DNA of 64,000 nt. Source: Solidesulfovibrio magneticus RS-1. GTDB taxonomy: Bacteria; Desulfobacterota; Desulfovibrionia; Desulfovibrionales; Desulfovibrionaceae. The notes below the pieces were generated by a model, which ran no database searches, was not told the origin of the DNA, and was given only the letters and a program-made list of their open reading frames with translations. Position numbers and translations under genes: made by a program. Each line of letters begins with the position of its first letter. Positions within the stretch are counted from its first letter, which is position 1. This document shows positions 36,470 through 45,687 of the stretch, one piece after another. The stretch is taken from assembly GCF_000010665.1 (NCBI RefSeq), contig NC_012796.1:1426001-1490000 (forward strand). The letters are read 5' to 3'.

Positions 36470-37821
36470 TGGTCCTCCGGACAGGGGGTGGGGCCGAACT
36501 GGGGCGGCCGGGTGCCGCAGGCCTTGCCGCGCACGTGCGGCGGCGGGTTGCCGAAGGGACAGCGCTTCTCGGTGATGTGCGCCTGGACCTCGTCCATGAA
36601 ATGGGTGAGCAGGCCCCGCAGCGGCTCGGCCGCGCCCGGGGCGAAGGCGCAGTAGGCGAGATCGAGCACCGGCAGCATCTCCTGCAGCATCCCGACGTGT
36701 TCCTCGGTCCCCTCGCCGCCTTCGATGCGGCGCAGCAGTTCGCGCACGTAGGGGATGCCCTCGCGGCAGGGCGTGCACCAGCCGCAGGATTCCCGGGCGA
36801 AAAATTCCATGAGCGACAAGGTGGCCCCGACCAGACAGGTGTCCTGGTCGAAGACCATGAGCGAGGCGGTGCCGAAGCGCTGGCCGGCCTTGCGCATGGG
36901 ATCGAAGTCCATTTCCAGGTCGAGCAGGGCCTCGGGCAGATAGGGCGTGGACGCGCCGCCGGGGATGACGGTTTTAAATGTCTTGCCCGGAGCCATGCCG
37001 CCGGCGTGGGTGAAGATGATGTCGCGGATGGTGACGCCGATGGGCAGCTCGTAGCAGCCGGGCCGGGCCACCTGGCCCGAGACGCTGTAGAGCTTGGTGC
37101 CCGATCCGGATTCCGAGCGGGCCAGGGACTTGAACCAGGCTGGGCCGTTGCGCACGATGCCGGGCAGATTGGCCAGGGTTTCCAGGTTGTTGACGATGGT
37201 CGGGCAGTCCCACAAACCCTTGACGCTGGTGCGCGGGCCGCCCTTGCGGGGATTGGGGCGCAGCCCCGAGATGGCCTTGATCTGGGCCGAGGCCTCGCCG
37301 CAGATGTAGCGGCCGGCACTTCGGTGGACGTGGACGTCGAAGCAAAAATCCGTGCCCAGGATGTTCTTGCCGAGATACCCGCGCTCCCGGGCCACCTGGG
37401 TTTCCTGCTCGATGAGCTTGGCGTCGCCTTCATAGGAGGGGCGGATGAAAAAGACGCCTTCGCAGGCTCCCACGGCGTAGGCGCACAGGATGATGCCCTC
37501 GATGACGAGGTGGGGATCGACGTTGACCAGGATGCGGTCCTTGAAGGTGCCGGGCTCCATCTCATCGGTATTTATCACCACATAGCGGGTGCCCACGTGG
37601 TCGGCCGGGATGCCCTGCCATTTGCGGCCGGCCGGAAAGCCGGCTCCGCCCCGGCCGCGCAGGTCGGCGTCGAGCACGAGCTGGAGCACTTCGGCCGGGG
37701 TGCGCTGGCCGATGGTGGCGCGAAGGGCCTCGTAGCCGCCGCCGGCCAGGTATTCGTCGATGGTGGCCGGCCGGCCCAGGTGGCGGTTTTTGAAAAGCAC
37801 TTGCGGGATGTCTACTTGCAT
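36457..37821 (-). CDS. nuoF: NADH-quinone oxidoreductase subunit F with altered NADH pocket
   Basis: The protein has 454 residues. The FMN-binding loop GRGGAGFP (56-63) and the N3 cluster ligands C346, C349, C352 and C391 are intact. The NADH contacts known from Thermus Nqo1 are changed: the second Glu of GEETAL is Ala177 (GEASAQ, 175-180), the Phe after KW is Gly70 (KWQG), and the KPPF segment is GGPR (194-197). The protein should therefore still receive electrons on FMN, but binding of NADH in the usual way is doubtful; NADPH or a protein donor is possible (inference). It overlaps nuoE by 10 bases and nuoG by 13. Confidence 0.94.
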   Translation of the reverse strand: MQVDIPQVLFKNRHLGRPATIDEYLAGGGYEALRATIGQRTPAEVLQLVLDADLRGRGGAGFPAGRKWQGIPADHVGTRYVVINTDEMEPGTFKDRILVNVDPHLVIEGIILCAYAVGACEGVFFIRPSYEGDAKLIEQETQVARERGYLGKNILGTDFCFDVHVHRSAGRYICGEASAQIKAISGLRPNPRKGGPRTSVKGLWDCPTIVNNLETLANLPGIVRNGPAWFKSLARSESGSGTKLYSVSGQVARPGCYELPIGVTIRDIIFTHAGGMAPGKTFKTVIPGGASTPYLPEALLDLEMDFDPMRKAGQRFGTASLMVFDQDTCLVGATLSLMEFFARESCGWCTPCREGIPYVRELLRRIEGGEGTEEHVGMLQEMLPVLDLAYCAFAPGAAEPLRGLLTHFMDEVQAHITEKRCPFGNPPPHVRGKACGTRPPQFGPTPCPEDQCPI

Positions 37822-38312
37822 CGCACCGGCTCCTCGGTTCCCGCCCGCAGTTCGGCGATGACGGCGTCCACGGCCTCGGGGGTGAGGCGGTCGTAGAAGC
37901 GGCCGTTTATGAGCATGGTCGGGGCGTTGTGGCAGTTGCCGACGCAGGCCGCCGGCAGCACGGTAAAAAGGCCGTCCTCGGTGGTGCCGCCGGGCGGCAC
38001 GCCCAGGGTGCGGCAGAGGTAGTCGAAGATGGAATCCTGGTGGAACATCCAGCAGACCACCGAGTCGCAGACGTGGATGACGTAGCGCCCCACGGGCCGG
38101 CGGTAGAGGTAGTCGTAGAAGGTGGCCAGGGATTCGAGTTCCAGGGTGGTCATGCCGAGGACCTCGGCGGCCCGGTGCATGGCTTCGTCGCACAGATAGC
38201 CGTAGTGGTGCTGCAGGGCGTACATGACGTCCACGGCGGCCTCGCGGGGATTGTCCACGGCGGTCACCAGGCGGCGCAGGTCAGCTTGAAGTTCGGGCGG
38301 CAGGGGCGACAT
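37812..38312 (-). CDS. nuoE: NADH-quinone oxidoreductase subunit E ([2Fe-2S])
   Basis: The protein has 166 residues. A helical N-terminal half is followed by a thioredoxin-like domain whose four ligands are C82 and C87 (HVCDSVVC) and C123 and C127 (ACVGNCHNAP), the N1a cluster. The HQDS after the first pair replaces the more usual RGSE. It forms the electron-input module with NuoF. It starts 84 bases after nuoBCD ends. Confidence 0.95.
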   Translation of the reverse strand: MSPLPPELQADLRRLVTAVDNPREAAVDVMYALQHHYGYLCDEAMHRAAEVLGMTTLELESLATFYDYLYRRPVGRYVIHVCDSVVCWMFHQDSIFDYLCRTLGVPPGGTTEDGLFTVLPAACVGNCHNAPTMLINGRFYDRLTPEAVDAVIAELRAGTEEPVRCK

Positions 38313-38396
38313 GGGGCGTCAGGCCTCCGGGCGTTGCCGCGGTCTGGCTGGCGCGCGGCGGTTGTGGCGTGGGATGGCGGGCGTGGGCATGGCGGC

Positions 38397-40778
38397 TTAC
38401 CGGTCGATGTCCGGCAGGATGTAGTCGTAGGAGGCCAGCACGGCCACGCAGTCGGCGATGGAAAGGCCTTCGATGATGTGCGGCAGGGCCTGGACATTGG
38501 CGAATCCCGGAGTGCGGATGCGCATCCGGTAGGCGTGGCAGCCGCCGTCGGAGACCACGAAATAGCCCTGCTCGCCGCGCGGCGCTTCGGTTGCGGCGTA
38601 GGCCATGCCCGAGGGCAGGCGCGGGCCGCGCGTCACATTGACGAAATGGTGGATGAGGCTCTCAATGTCTTTGAGCGCCGCTTCCTTCTGGGGCAGACAG
38701 TAGCGGGAGTCGGCCGAGAGGTAGCGCCCGTCGGGCATTTTCGCGGCCGCCTGCTCGATGATGCGCAGGCTCTCGCGCATCTCGTCCATGCGCACGAGGT
38801 AGCGGTCGTAGCAGTCGCCGTTTTGGCGGGTGGGCACGTCGAAGTCGAAGTCAGCGTAAGCGCCGTAGGGCATGGCCTTGCGCCGGTCCCAGGCCACCCC
38901 GGCGGCGCGCAGGTTGGGGCCGGTGACGCCCCGGTCCACGGCCTCGGCGGCCGTGATGCCGCCCACGCCCCTGGTCCGGGCCTTGACGATGGGATTATTC
39001 GTCACCCCGGCGTGGTATTCCTTGAGCCGGCCCGGGAAGATTGTAATGAACGCCTCGACCTGCTCCTTCCAGCCCTCGGGCAGGTCGGCGGCCAGGCCGC
39101 CCAGACGCAGCCAGGAAGGATGCAGCCGGCCGCCGGTTACGGTCTCGATGATGTCGAGCACCATCTCGCGCTCCCGCAGGGCGTAGAAGATGGGGCTCAT
39201 CATGCCGAGATCCTGCAGGAACGTGCCGAAATACATGAGGTGGTTGGACAGCCGGAACAGCTCCGAGAGCATGACCCGGGCATAGGCCGCCCGGGGCGGA
39301 ACCTCGATGCCGGCCAGTTTCTCCACGGCCGTCACGTAGGACAGGTTGTTGGCGATGCCGGACAGGTAGTCCACCCGGTCGGTGTAGGGGATGAACTGGT
39401 GCCAAGTCTGGCGCTCGCCGATTTTTTCCACGCCCCGGTGGTGGTAGCCGATGTCGATGCCCATGGCTTTGATGCGCTCGCCGCGAAGGGCCATGACGAA
39501 GCGGATGATGCCGTGGGTGGCGTAGTGGTGGGGGCCGAAATTGAGGAGATAGTCGCCGTCCTTGGCCCGGTCCCCAAGGATTTCGGCGGCGTCCACAGGA
39601 GCCAGACGCTGGCAGTCGTCGCGGGTGAAGGCCGGCATGTTGGTGGCCCGGCCCTCGTAGTCCTTGCGCAGGGGATGGCCGATCCAGTCGCGGTGGGTGA
39701 GCAGTCGCCTGGGGTCGGGATGGCCGTCAAAACGCAGGCCGAACATCTCGGCCGCCTCGCGCTCGTACCAGTTGGCCGCGCTCCATACGCCCGTGGCCGT
39801 GGGCAGCGTGGCGTCGCGGCTTTGCAGCGGACAGACCAGCCGCACCATGGTCGCCCGGGACAGCGAGGTCAGGGTATAGACGGCCGTGGCCTCGTGGCCG
39901 GCCGGGGTTTTGCGGGCGGTCTCGTCGATGGCGGTCAGGTCTTCCAGCCGCTCGAAGCGGGTGGGGGCCTTGCGCTTGAGGTGGTCGAGCACTTCGGCCA
40001 CCCGGGCCGGGGGAACCTCGAAGGTCGGCATGTCGCCGGGCGCGCCGGCTCCGGCGAGCAGCCGGGCGTCGTCGCCGTAGACGGCGGCCAGATCGGCGGC
40101 CAGCACTTCCTGTTCGCGGGTGAGCGTCAGTCCCGGGGCCGGCGGGGTCCACAGGACCTCGGCCCGGGAGCCGGCAAAGCGCGGTTCGGTGGCGGCCGTG
40201 CCCCGGATGGGGATGGCGGCGTAGCCCGGGCCGCGCGTGTCGCGGGCTTTGGTGCGGCCATCAACGAGAAAATCCTCGCGCCCGCCCTGGGAGCCGCCGG
40301 GCAGATGCAGCACCGGCCGCGTCGGCCGCTCGCTGGCGTCGATCTTTTTTTGCAGGAGCATGAGCCCCTCGAAAACCGCCTCGGGCCGGGGCGGGCAGCC
40401 CGGGATGTAGACGTCGATGGGCAAAATCTGGTCCGAGCCTTGAACGACGGAATAGACGTCGTACATGCCGCCGGAATTGCTGCACGAACCCATGGAAATG
40501 ACCCATTTGGGGTCGCTCATCTGCTCGTAAAGCTGCAAGGCCACCGGGGCGATCTTTTTAAACATCGTGCCCGAGACGATGAGCACGTCGGCCTGCCGGG
40601 GCGAACCCCGGAAGACCTCCGAGCCGAAGCGGGCGATGTCGTAGCGCGGTCCCCAGGCCGTGGCTTCCTCGACGAAGCAGCAGGAAAGCCCGAAGAAAAA
40701 GGGCCAGAGGCTGTTTTTGCGGGCCCAGTTGATGACGGCGTCGGCCGGGCGGAAGAGCTGGTCGGCGGTCGAGGTCAC
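38397..40778 (-). CDS. nuoBCD: NADH-quinone oxidoreductase subunits B, C and D fused
   Basis: The protein has 793 residues in one uninterrupted frame. Residues 1-165 are NuoB with the four N2 ligands C33, C34, C99 and C128. A linker of about 60 residues leads to NuoC (about 235-385, with [27 protein letters not shown]). NuoD runs from about 400 to 793 ([30 protein letters not shown]-like TDRVDYLSG, and the C-terminal DIDR). The fusion ties together the quinone-reducing site. The GTG start at 40778 has GGAGGAAGG upstream and overlaps the nuoA stop in GTGA. Confidence 0.96.
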   Translation of the reverse strand: MTSTADQLFRPADAVINWARKNSLWPFFFGLSCCFVEEATAWGPRYDIARFGSEVFRGSPRQADVLIVSGTMFKKIAPVALQLYEQMSDPKWVISMGSCSNSGGMYDVYSVVQGSDQILPIDVYIPGCPPRPEAVFEGLMLLQKKIDASERPTRPVLHLPGGSQGGREDFLVDGRTKARDTRGPGYAAIPIRGTAATEPRFAGSRAEVLWTPPAPGLTLTREQEVLAADLAAVYGDDARLLAGAGAPGDMPTFEVPPARVAEVLDHLKRKAPTRFERLEDLTAIDETARKTPAGHEATAVYTLTSLSRATMVRLVCPLQSRDATLPTATGVWSAANWYEREAAEMFGLRFDGHPDPRRLLTHRDWIGHPLRKDYEGRATNMPAFTRDDCQRLAPVDAAEILGDRAKDGDYLLNFGPHHYATHGIIRFVMALRGERIKAMGIDIGYHHRGVEKIGERQTWHQFIPYTDRVDYLSGIANNLSYVTAVEKLAGIEVPPRAAYARVMLSELFRLSNHLMYFGTFLQDLGMMSPIFYALREREMVLDIIETVTGGRLHPSWLRLGGLAADLPEGWKEQVEAFITIFPGRLKEYHAGVTNNPIVKARTRGVGGITAAEAVDRGVTGPNLRAAGVAWDRRKAMPYGAYADFDFDVPTRQNGDCYDRYLVRMDEMRESLRIIEQAAAKMPDGRYLSADSRYCLPQKEAALKDIESLIHHFVNVTRGPRLPSGMAYAATEAPRGEQGYFVVSDGGCHAYRMRIRTPGFANVQALPHIIEGLSIADCVAVLASYDYILPDIDR

Positions 40779-41194
40779 AGGCCTTCCTCCTCGTCCCAGT
40801 CAAGAGCCCCCTTGGACCAGGCGTAGGCCAGCCCGAGGCCCAGGATGACGATGAAGACGGCCATGCGCAGGTAGCCGGAAAGCCCGAGTTCCGGCCAGGC
40901 TGCGGCGTAGGCGATGATGTAGGCGGTTTCGACGTCAAAAAGCAGAAACAGCACGGCCACGAGGAAAAAGGGCACGGGATAGCGGAACCGGCCCGGTCCG
41001 GTGGGGATGATGCCGCACTCGTAGGGCTGTTGTTTGGCGGGGCTTGGCCGGCGGCGGGTCAGGAAGCCGGAGAGGAAAAGGATGACGGCCATGACGCCGC
41101 AGACGATGCCGACATAGACGACAAGGGGCAGCGCCCCGGGGTTCCAGGGGGAAAAGGGCGCGTCCAGGGGGACATAGGCCAGGGGCTGGGGCAT
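40775..41194 (-). CDS. nuoA: NADH-quinone oxidoreductase subunit A
   Basis: The protein has 139 residues and three membrane segments. The conserved loop [36 protein letters not shown], here at about 55-90, contains the essential Cys and the Asp/Glu of the coupling region. The start MPQPLAYVP at 41194 has GCGAGG upstream; a longer in-frame reading extends into non-coding DNA. It is the first gene of the nuo operon. Confidence 0.95.
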   Translation of the reverse strand: MPQPLAYVPLDAPFSPWNPGALPLVVYVGIVCGVMAVILFLSGFLTRRRPSPAKQQPYECGIIPTGPGRFRYPVPFFLVAVLFLLFDVETAYIIAYAAAWPELGLSGYLRMAVFIVILGLGLAYAWSKGALDWDEEEGL

Positions 41195-41417
41195 GGGGCC
41201 TCGCTTGTCGGCGTTGGCGTCGCCCGGACCGGAGGGTCCGATTGCCTCCCACCATACCCGCAACCGGATGAATTGCAACCGGTTCGCGCATCACGGACGA
41301 GTTGGCGAGGGGTGTAGGAATTGTTCGTTTATAGTGGAGATTGACAATTTTATGTGTCTGGGTATTGGAATATGTACATCCCAATCGCCCGGCCATGGTC
41401 CGGGCCAGGAGGCGGCC
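41195..41417. promoter_or_regulatory. Divergent control region between nuoA and the phospholipase-like gene
   Basis: Near nuoA there is an inverted repeat (CGGACC at 41225-41230 with GGTCCG at 41235-41240) and a direct repeat GCAACCGG at 41260 and 41275, spaced 15 bases, which could be a regulator site. Towards the plus-strand gene, TTGACA at 41341-41346 is followed after 16 bases by TATTGG, a possible but weak promoter. The region drops sharply in GC content from about 41310 onward. Confidence 0.4.
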
Positions 41418-42371
41418 ATGCCCGGAGCGTATGCCCATATCACATTGGCATCTCGTTGCGTCAATCCGAGTGTGCTAGGCAGTTTGGAGCTTGACACGGA
41501 AACCGTCGGCAAGCTCATGCAACAGGTAGGGTATTTCCAGCTTGGAGCGATCAGTCCAGACATGCCTTATCTTGTTGGCTTGGGAACTAATAAGCAGGCT
41601 ATAGCCTGGGCTGACCGTATGCACTGGAAAAACGTATCGGAGCGAATAGGCGCGGGAGTTGCCGCAGTAAGTAATTTGGAAGGGGACGTTCAGAATAAAT
41701 GTCTGGCGTGGCTGCTGGGGTTTGTTGAGCATATCATCTTCGACGTATTCATGCATCCTGTGGTTAATAATATTGCCGGTGGGGCGTATAGCGATGAGAC
41801 GAAGGGTCGTCATCAGTGGTGCGAAATGAATCAGGATGTTTATATATTGATGAGAGAGTGTTTAATAACTGACATTTCCAACGCAAAGATTGTCGAGGCT
41901 GTTATTAAAACGCTTCATGCTTCATGTGACAAGTGTGCCATGGATCAAGATGTACGGTCTGTTTTTGACGAAATGTTACGCACGGCAGACAGTGATCTGT
42001 ATGCCGATAATGTGCCTGATATTGATGGTTGGTTTGCCAGTTTTGTTTCAAAAATGCAAATTCAGGAAGGAAACTCCATCCTCTCCGGCATCGGTCGCCA
42101 TGTGAATTGGCATCTTGTCTACCCGGCCGCAGCTCAACGCAATCAAGAGTTTCTGGAGAATTTGCCAGTACCCGAAAACACTCCCCTGTCGCACCTCCGT
42201 ACTTACGATGCACTGTTCGATCATGCCCGCTCCCTGGTCAATGACCATTGGCGCAAGGTCACCAGAGCTGTGATCGGCATCGAACCGTATAACCCGAATT
42301 GGTTTGCCGGCTGGAATCTGGACACGGGCGAAAAGACCGAGGAAATATCCCAATTTTGGAGGCAACTATGA
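41418..42371 (+). CDS. Zinc-dependent phospholipase C-like protein
   Basis: The protein has 317 residues, with no clear signal peptide. The N-terminal half matches the zinc-dependent phospholipase C/PLPC pattern: H7 in AYAHITLA, D48 in GAISPDMPY, H69 in WADRMHW, and H105, D109, H113 in GFVEHIIFDVFMHPV. These are the expected metal ligands, so hydrolysis of a phosphodiester or phospholipid is plausible. AGGAGGCGG precedes the start. The base composition is visibly lower in GC than the neighbours, suggesting transfer. It is coupled through ATGA to the next gene. Confidence 0.8.
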   Translation: MPGAYAHITLASRCVNPSVLGSLELDTETVGKLMQQVGYFQLGAISPDMPYLVGLGTNKQAIAWADRMHWKNVSERIGAGVAAVSNLEGDVQNKCLAWLLGFVEHIIFDVFMHPVVNNIAGGAYSDETKGRHQWCEMNQDVYILMRECLITDISNAKIVEAVIKTLHASCDKCAMDQDVRSVFDEMLRTADSDLYADNVPDIDGWFASFVSKMQIQEGNSILSGIGRHVNWHLVYPAAAQRNQEFLENLPVPENTPLSHLRTYDALFDHARSLVNDHWRKVTRAVIGIEPYNPNWFAGWNLDTGEKTEEISQFWRQL

Positions 42372-42802
42372 AGATTGTGAAGTCTCTTCTTGCGGTCATT
42401 CTCTGCTGGGTGGTCCAAGCATCATTCGTTCAGGCCCAAAATATAACGCAAAAAGATATTGATGGTATCACTTTTGTGTACAATGCCGCCATAACTGTCC
42501 TGCAGGGTTCCGTCATGAGCGGACAAGTTGGTCAGCAAGTAAGAGGGCCGGAGTTTGTCACGGCTGGTTTAGCCGGTCATCATCCGTCGGCCGGGAAGTT
42601 CTCCGGGTTCTCCTATTCGGGATACACGGCCAATGTCAGCGGTAAACCCTATGCAGTCTTTTTGCTGTGCGATCAGGATGGAAGAAAAGCTTTGCTTGAG
42701 GGAGTGCTCTGCAAGGAGTCGCCGAGTATTGAAGCGAGTTGGAATGCGCAGCCACCTCGACCGTGCGAACATCATTTAGACGTTGCCAGGGTTTGCCAGT
42801 AG
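42368..42802 (+). CDS. Small exported protein of unknown function
   Basis: The protein has 144 residues with a good signal peptide (1-24, cleavage after AQA). The mature part has five cysteines, including C-terminal PCEHHLDVARVCQ, which could form disulfides. No family is recognised. It is translationally coupled to the phospholipase-like gene, shares its lower GC content and ends before a strong terminator, so the two form a self-contained unit. An exported inhibitor, cofactor or lipid-binding partner is possible (inference). Confidence 0.75.
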   Translation: MKIVKSLLAVILCWVVQASFVQAQNITQKDIDGITFVYNAAITVLQGSVMSGQVGQQVRGPEFVTAGLAGHHPSAGKFSGFSYSGYTANVSGKPYAVFLLCDQDGRKALLEGVLCKESPSIEASWNAQPPRPCEHHLDVARVCQ

Positions 42803-42854
42803 TTCATGTAAAAATATACAGGCCGCTTGACGGTTCTTTCAGGCTGCGTGAGCG

Positions 42855-42898
42855 CAGGGCGCAACGGTAGAGGCATCCGTTGCGCCCTGTTGCTTTTT
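42855..42898 (+). terminator. Rho-independent terminator
   Basis: A perfect 13-base-pair stem (arm CAGGGCGCAACGG at 42855-42867 with 42877-42889), a nine-base loop, then TTGCTTTTT. It ends the phospholipase-like two-gene unit before the convergent glycosyltransferase gene. Confidence 0.9.
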
Positions 42899-42953
42899 CT
42901 GGCGCGGAAGGCCTACCTCGACTTGGCGCTTGATTTGAAGACCCGGCAGCGGC

Positions 42954-44918
42954 CTACCCCGCCAGTCCTCCCGGCGCCGGCGGCCGGGCAAATAGGGCCA
43001 GCAGCCGGTCGTTGACCTCCCGGCCGGACAGCGTAAGGGGCAGCCGCCAGCCGAAGCCTGTTTCGGCGATGCGCTCGCCCACGGCCCCGATGTCGAAGCC
43101 CACGGTCCACAGCCCGGCCCGCCAGGCTTCGGTCAGGGCGTAGCACCAGGTTTCCGGCCATACCGACAGACACAGCGCCGCCTGGCAACCGAGTTCCCGC
43201 ACCACGCTCTCGGCCTCGCCTTCCTCGTAGCGGCCGGTGACGAACACCCGGCCCGTGCCGAACAGCGCGAAATCGTCCTTGGTGAAGCCGGCCACGGCAA
43301 AGGACAGCGGCAGCTCGCGTCGGGCCGCGTCCCGGGCCATGGCCAAGAGCACCTCGTAGCCCTTGTGGGAGCCGATGGCCCCGATAAGCGCCAACCGCAG
43401 GGGCGTACGGCCGTCCCAAGGGAAAACCGCAGGGGGGGGCGGCGGGGCGAAGGCCGGTTCGGGATGGGGCGCGACCACAAGGGGCGCGTCCGGGAAATGG
43501 CGGGCCAGGCGGTAGCCCGCGTCCCGGGAGGGGGCCAGCACCCGGCCGGCCCCGGCCAGGAGCCGGGCCGAGCGGGCGACAAGCTCCGGCGCGGGCGGCA
43601 GATCGTTTTCCAGGGGCACGCCCGCCGCCACGCAGCGCAGGCAACCCTCGGGTCCGGGCTCGTCGCAGGGCAGGCCGGTGTCGTCAAGAAGCGTGATGCG
43701 TGGGCAAAACCAGGCGTAGTCGTGGACGCGGGCCTCGTAAGGGACGCCCAAGGCTTCGGGCAGGGACAGGACGAGCTCGGGCAGATCGAGGAAGTGGTGG
43801 ATAACAATCCCGGCCGTGCCCAGGGTGTGCAGGTCGGCCATAAGCGCCGGCCAATCGTGGGGCAAGGCGTAGACGAGGTTTGGCGTGTCCGGCCCGCCGG
43901 TCAGGGTCAGGCGCACCCGGTTGTCCGGCTCGGACGGCTCAGGCGACGCGCCGTGGCCGGCCGGGACAAGCAGGCCGGCGTCGTAGCCGAGATCCGCCAG
44001 TTCGGCCGCTTCCTCGGCCAGCCGCCGGGCCGTGCCGCCGACCAGGCCGTGGCACAGGCGAAGGATCAGCGGCGCGCGGGCCGTACGGGCAAGGCGGGCC
44101 ATGTCCGCCGCCCGGCGCAGGGGCAGGGCCGGATCACGCCAGGTAAAATCGGCCACAAGGTCCAGGTAGTCGGGATGGCGCGCGGCCAGGACGGCCAGAT
44201 TGCGGGCCAGGGCGTCCTCTTTCGTCGCGCCGAAGGAGGCCCCGCCGGTGTGGACAACGTAGGCGTCGGCACACAGCACATTGCGCCAGCCTGACGCAGC
44301 GGCCCGGCGGCAGAAATCGTTTTCCTCGCCGTAGCCTCGGCCAAAGGCGGCGGCGTCGAAATCGCCCACGGCGGCCAGGGCGTCGCGGCGGATGTAGAGG
44401 CAAAACCCGACCCCCGTGGGGATGTCGCAGGTCCGGCCGGCGTTTATCCGAGCCAAAAGCGCGTCCAGGGCAGCCGGGGCGATGTCGCCGGGCAGGGGAT
44501 TGTCGGCGTTGAACGCCGGATAGGAGCAGATGGTGGCGTTGTTGGAAAAGGGCGTGGCCGTGGCGATGCCCGGGGCGCTGTAGGCGGCGGCGGCCAGACG
44601 GTCGAGCCAGCCGTCGAAAACCAGGGCGTCGCTGTTGAGCAGCACCACGTCGTGGGCCGGACCGTAGGCCATACCCCGGTTGGCCGATGCCGGAAAGCCG
44701 AGGTTGGTCGGGTTTTCGAGCAGGACGGCGCTTCCGGCCCCGGACAGCTCGCGCAGCCAGTCGGAGAGGCAGGGGTCGGGCGAGGCGTCGTTGACCATGA
44801 TGAGCCGAGGCCGCGCCTGCCCGGCGGCGCGCAGGACCGATTGCAGGCAGGCCCGGGTTTCGGCCAGGCCCTTGTAGACCGGGACCACTACATCGACGAC
44901 GGCGGGCGGATTATGCAT
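42954..44918 (-). CDS. Two-domain glycosyltransferase (GT2 plus GT4-like)
   Basis: The protein has 654 residues. Residues 1-260 are a GT-A glycosyltransferase of family 2: VVVPVYKG, NDASPD, NLGFPASANRGM, LLNSDALV (DxD-like) and GYGEENDFCRRA. Residues 300-650 form a GT-B-like domain with a nucleotide-sugar half near IGAIGSHKGYEVLLAMA and VSVWPETW-type end (CLSVWPETWCYALTEAW). The start at 44918 overlaps the TPR gene stop by eight bases. It probably extends a surface glycan or glycoprotein with two sugars. Confidence 0.9.
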   Translation of the reverse strand: MHNPPAVVDVVVPVYKGLAETRACLQSVLRAAGQARPRLIMVNDASPDPCLSDWLRELSGAGSAVLLENPTNLGFPASANRGMAYGPAHDVVLLNSDALVFDGWLDRLAAAAYSAPGIATATPFSNNATICSYPAFNADNPLPGDIAPAALDALLARINAGRTCDIPTGVGFCLYIRRDALAAVGDFDAAAFGRGYGEENDFCRRAAASGWRNVLCADAYVVHTGGASFGATKEDALARNLAVLAARHPDYLDLVADFTWRDPALPLRRAADMARLARTARAPLILRLCHGLVGGTARRLAEEAAELADLGYDAGLLVPAGHGASPEPSEPDNRVRLTLTGGPDTPNLVYALPHDWPALMADLHTLGTAGIVIHHFLDLPELVLSLPEALGVPYEARVHDYAWFCPRITLLDDTGLPCDEPGPEGCLRCVAAGVPLENDLPPAPELVARSARLLAGAGRVLAPSRDAGYRLARHFPDAPLVVAPHPEPAFAPPPPPAVFPWDGRTPLRLALIGAIGSHKGYEVLLAMARDAARRELPLSFAVAGFTKDDFALFGTGRVFVTGRYEEGEAESVVRELGCQAALCLSVWPETWCYALTEAWRAGLWTVGFDIGAVGERIAETGFGWRLPLTLSGREVNDRLLALFARPPAPGGLAG

Positions 44919-45687
44919 GGCCGACCTCGGCCGGGCCGGCGGCCAGGGGCGAGCCGAAAAGGGGCAGGCCGTCGTCGGCCCGCACGACGTCGAGCACGGC
45001 GGCGTCGAGGTTTGGCGGCAGGTCCATACGGAAGCCGCCAAGGGCCGGTAGGCCGGCCAGGGGCGCGTCGGCAAAGGCGCGGCCCACGGGCAGGCCGCCG
45101 GCCAGGACAAGGACTTCCGGGGGCGTGGGCGAGAGTCGGCGCAGGCAGCCCGCAACGCTCGACCCGTCGCGCCAGGCTGCGCCCCAGGCCTTGCCGCCGC
45201 ATCCCGCGTCGATCAGTCCGGCGGCCAGACGAAAGGTTTCGAGGGAATCCGGGGCGCGCAGCAGCGCCAAGGCGGCCGGCAGTCCGGCGGCCGGCCGGTT
45301 GGCTGCCAGTGCGGCCCGGACGACGGCCAGACGGGCTCCGGCGTCCTTGGGGCAAAGCGCCTCGGCGGCCAGGGCTTGGTTGAGCGCCTCGTCGGGAAAA
45401 CCGGCGTCCATGAGGGCGGTTGCCGCCAGGACGCGGGCCAGGGCGCTTTTGGGGGCGAGCCGGGCGGCCCGGCGGGCGAAAGCGGCGGCGGTAGGGCCGT
45501 CGCTCAGACGCCGGGACAGCTCGATGACCATGGCCAGGGCTTCCACGTGCAGGGCCGGCTGGCCGAGCAGGGGCAGGGCCAGACGCCTGGCCTGGGCCGG
45601 ATCGCTTCCGGCCAGGGAGCGGGCGGCTTCCATGGCGCGCCGGGCGGCCGGCGTGGGCGGGGGCAGGAGGGCGTCAGGCGTCGGCAT
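44911..45687 (-). CDS. TPR-like repeat protein in glycosyltransferase operon
   Basis: The protein has 258 residues. Helical TPR-like repeats occupy about 15-155 (AMEAARSLAGSDPAQARRLALPLL; AAFARRAARLAPKSALARVLAATALMDAGFPDEALNQALAAEAL). The last 100 residues are unrecognised. It overlaps genes on both sides, so it is made together with the two glycosyltransferases and may organise them or bind their protein acceptor. Confidence 0.75.
   Translation of the reverse strand: MPTPDALLPPPTPAARRAMEAARSLAGSDPAQARRLALPLLGQPALHVEALAMVIELSRRLSDGPTAAAFARRAARLAPKSALARVLAATALMDAGFPDEALNQALAAEALCPKDAGARLAVVRAALAANRPAAGLPAALALLRAPDSLETFRLAAGLIDAGCGGKAWGAAWRDGSSVAGCLRRLSPTPPEVLVLAGGLPVGRAFADAPLAGLPALGGFRMDLPPNLDAAVLDVVRADDGLPLFGSPLAAGPAEVGHA

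Noticed and set aside
37929-40826. Long plus-strand open frame opposite nuoBCD and nuoE
   Set aside because: Same reason: the opposite strand has conserved NuoB, C, D and E sequence, and this frame has no recognisable domain.
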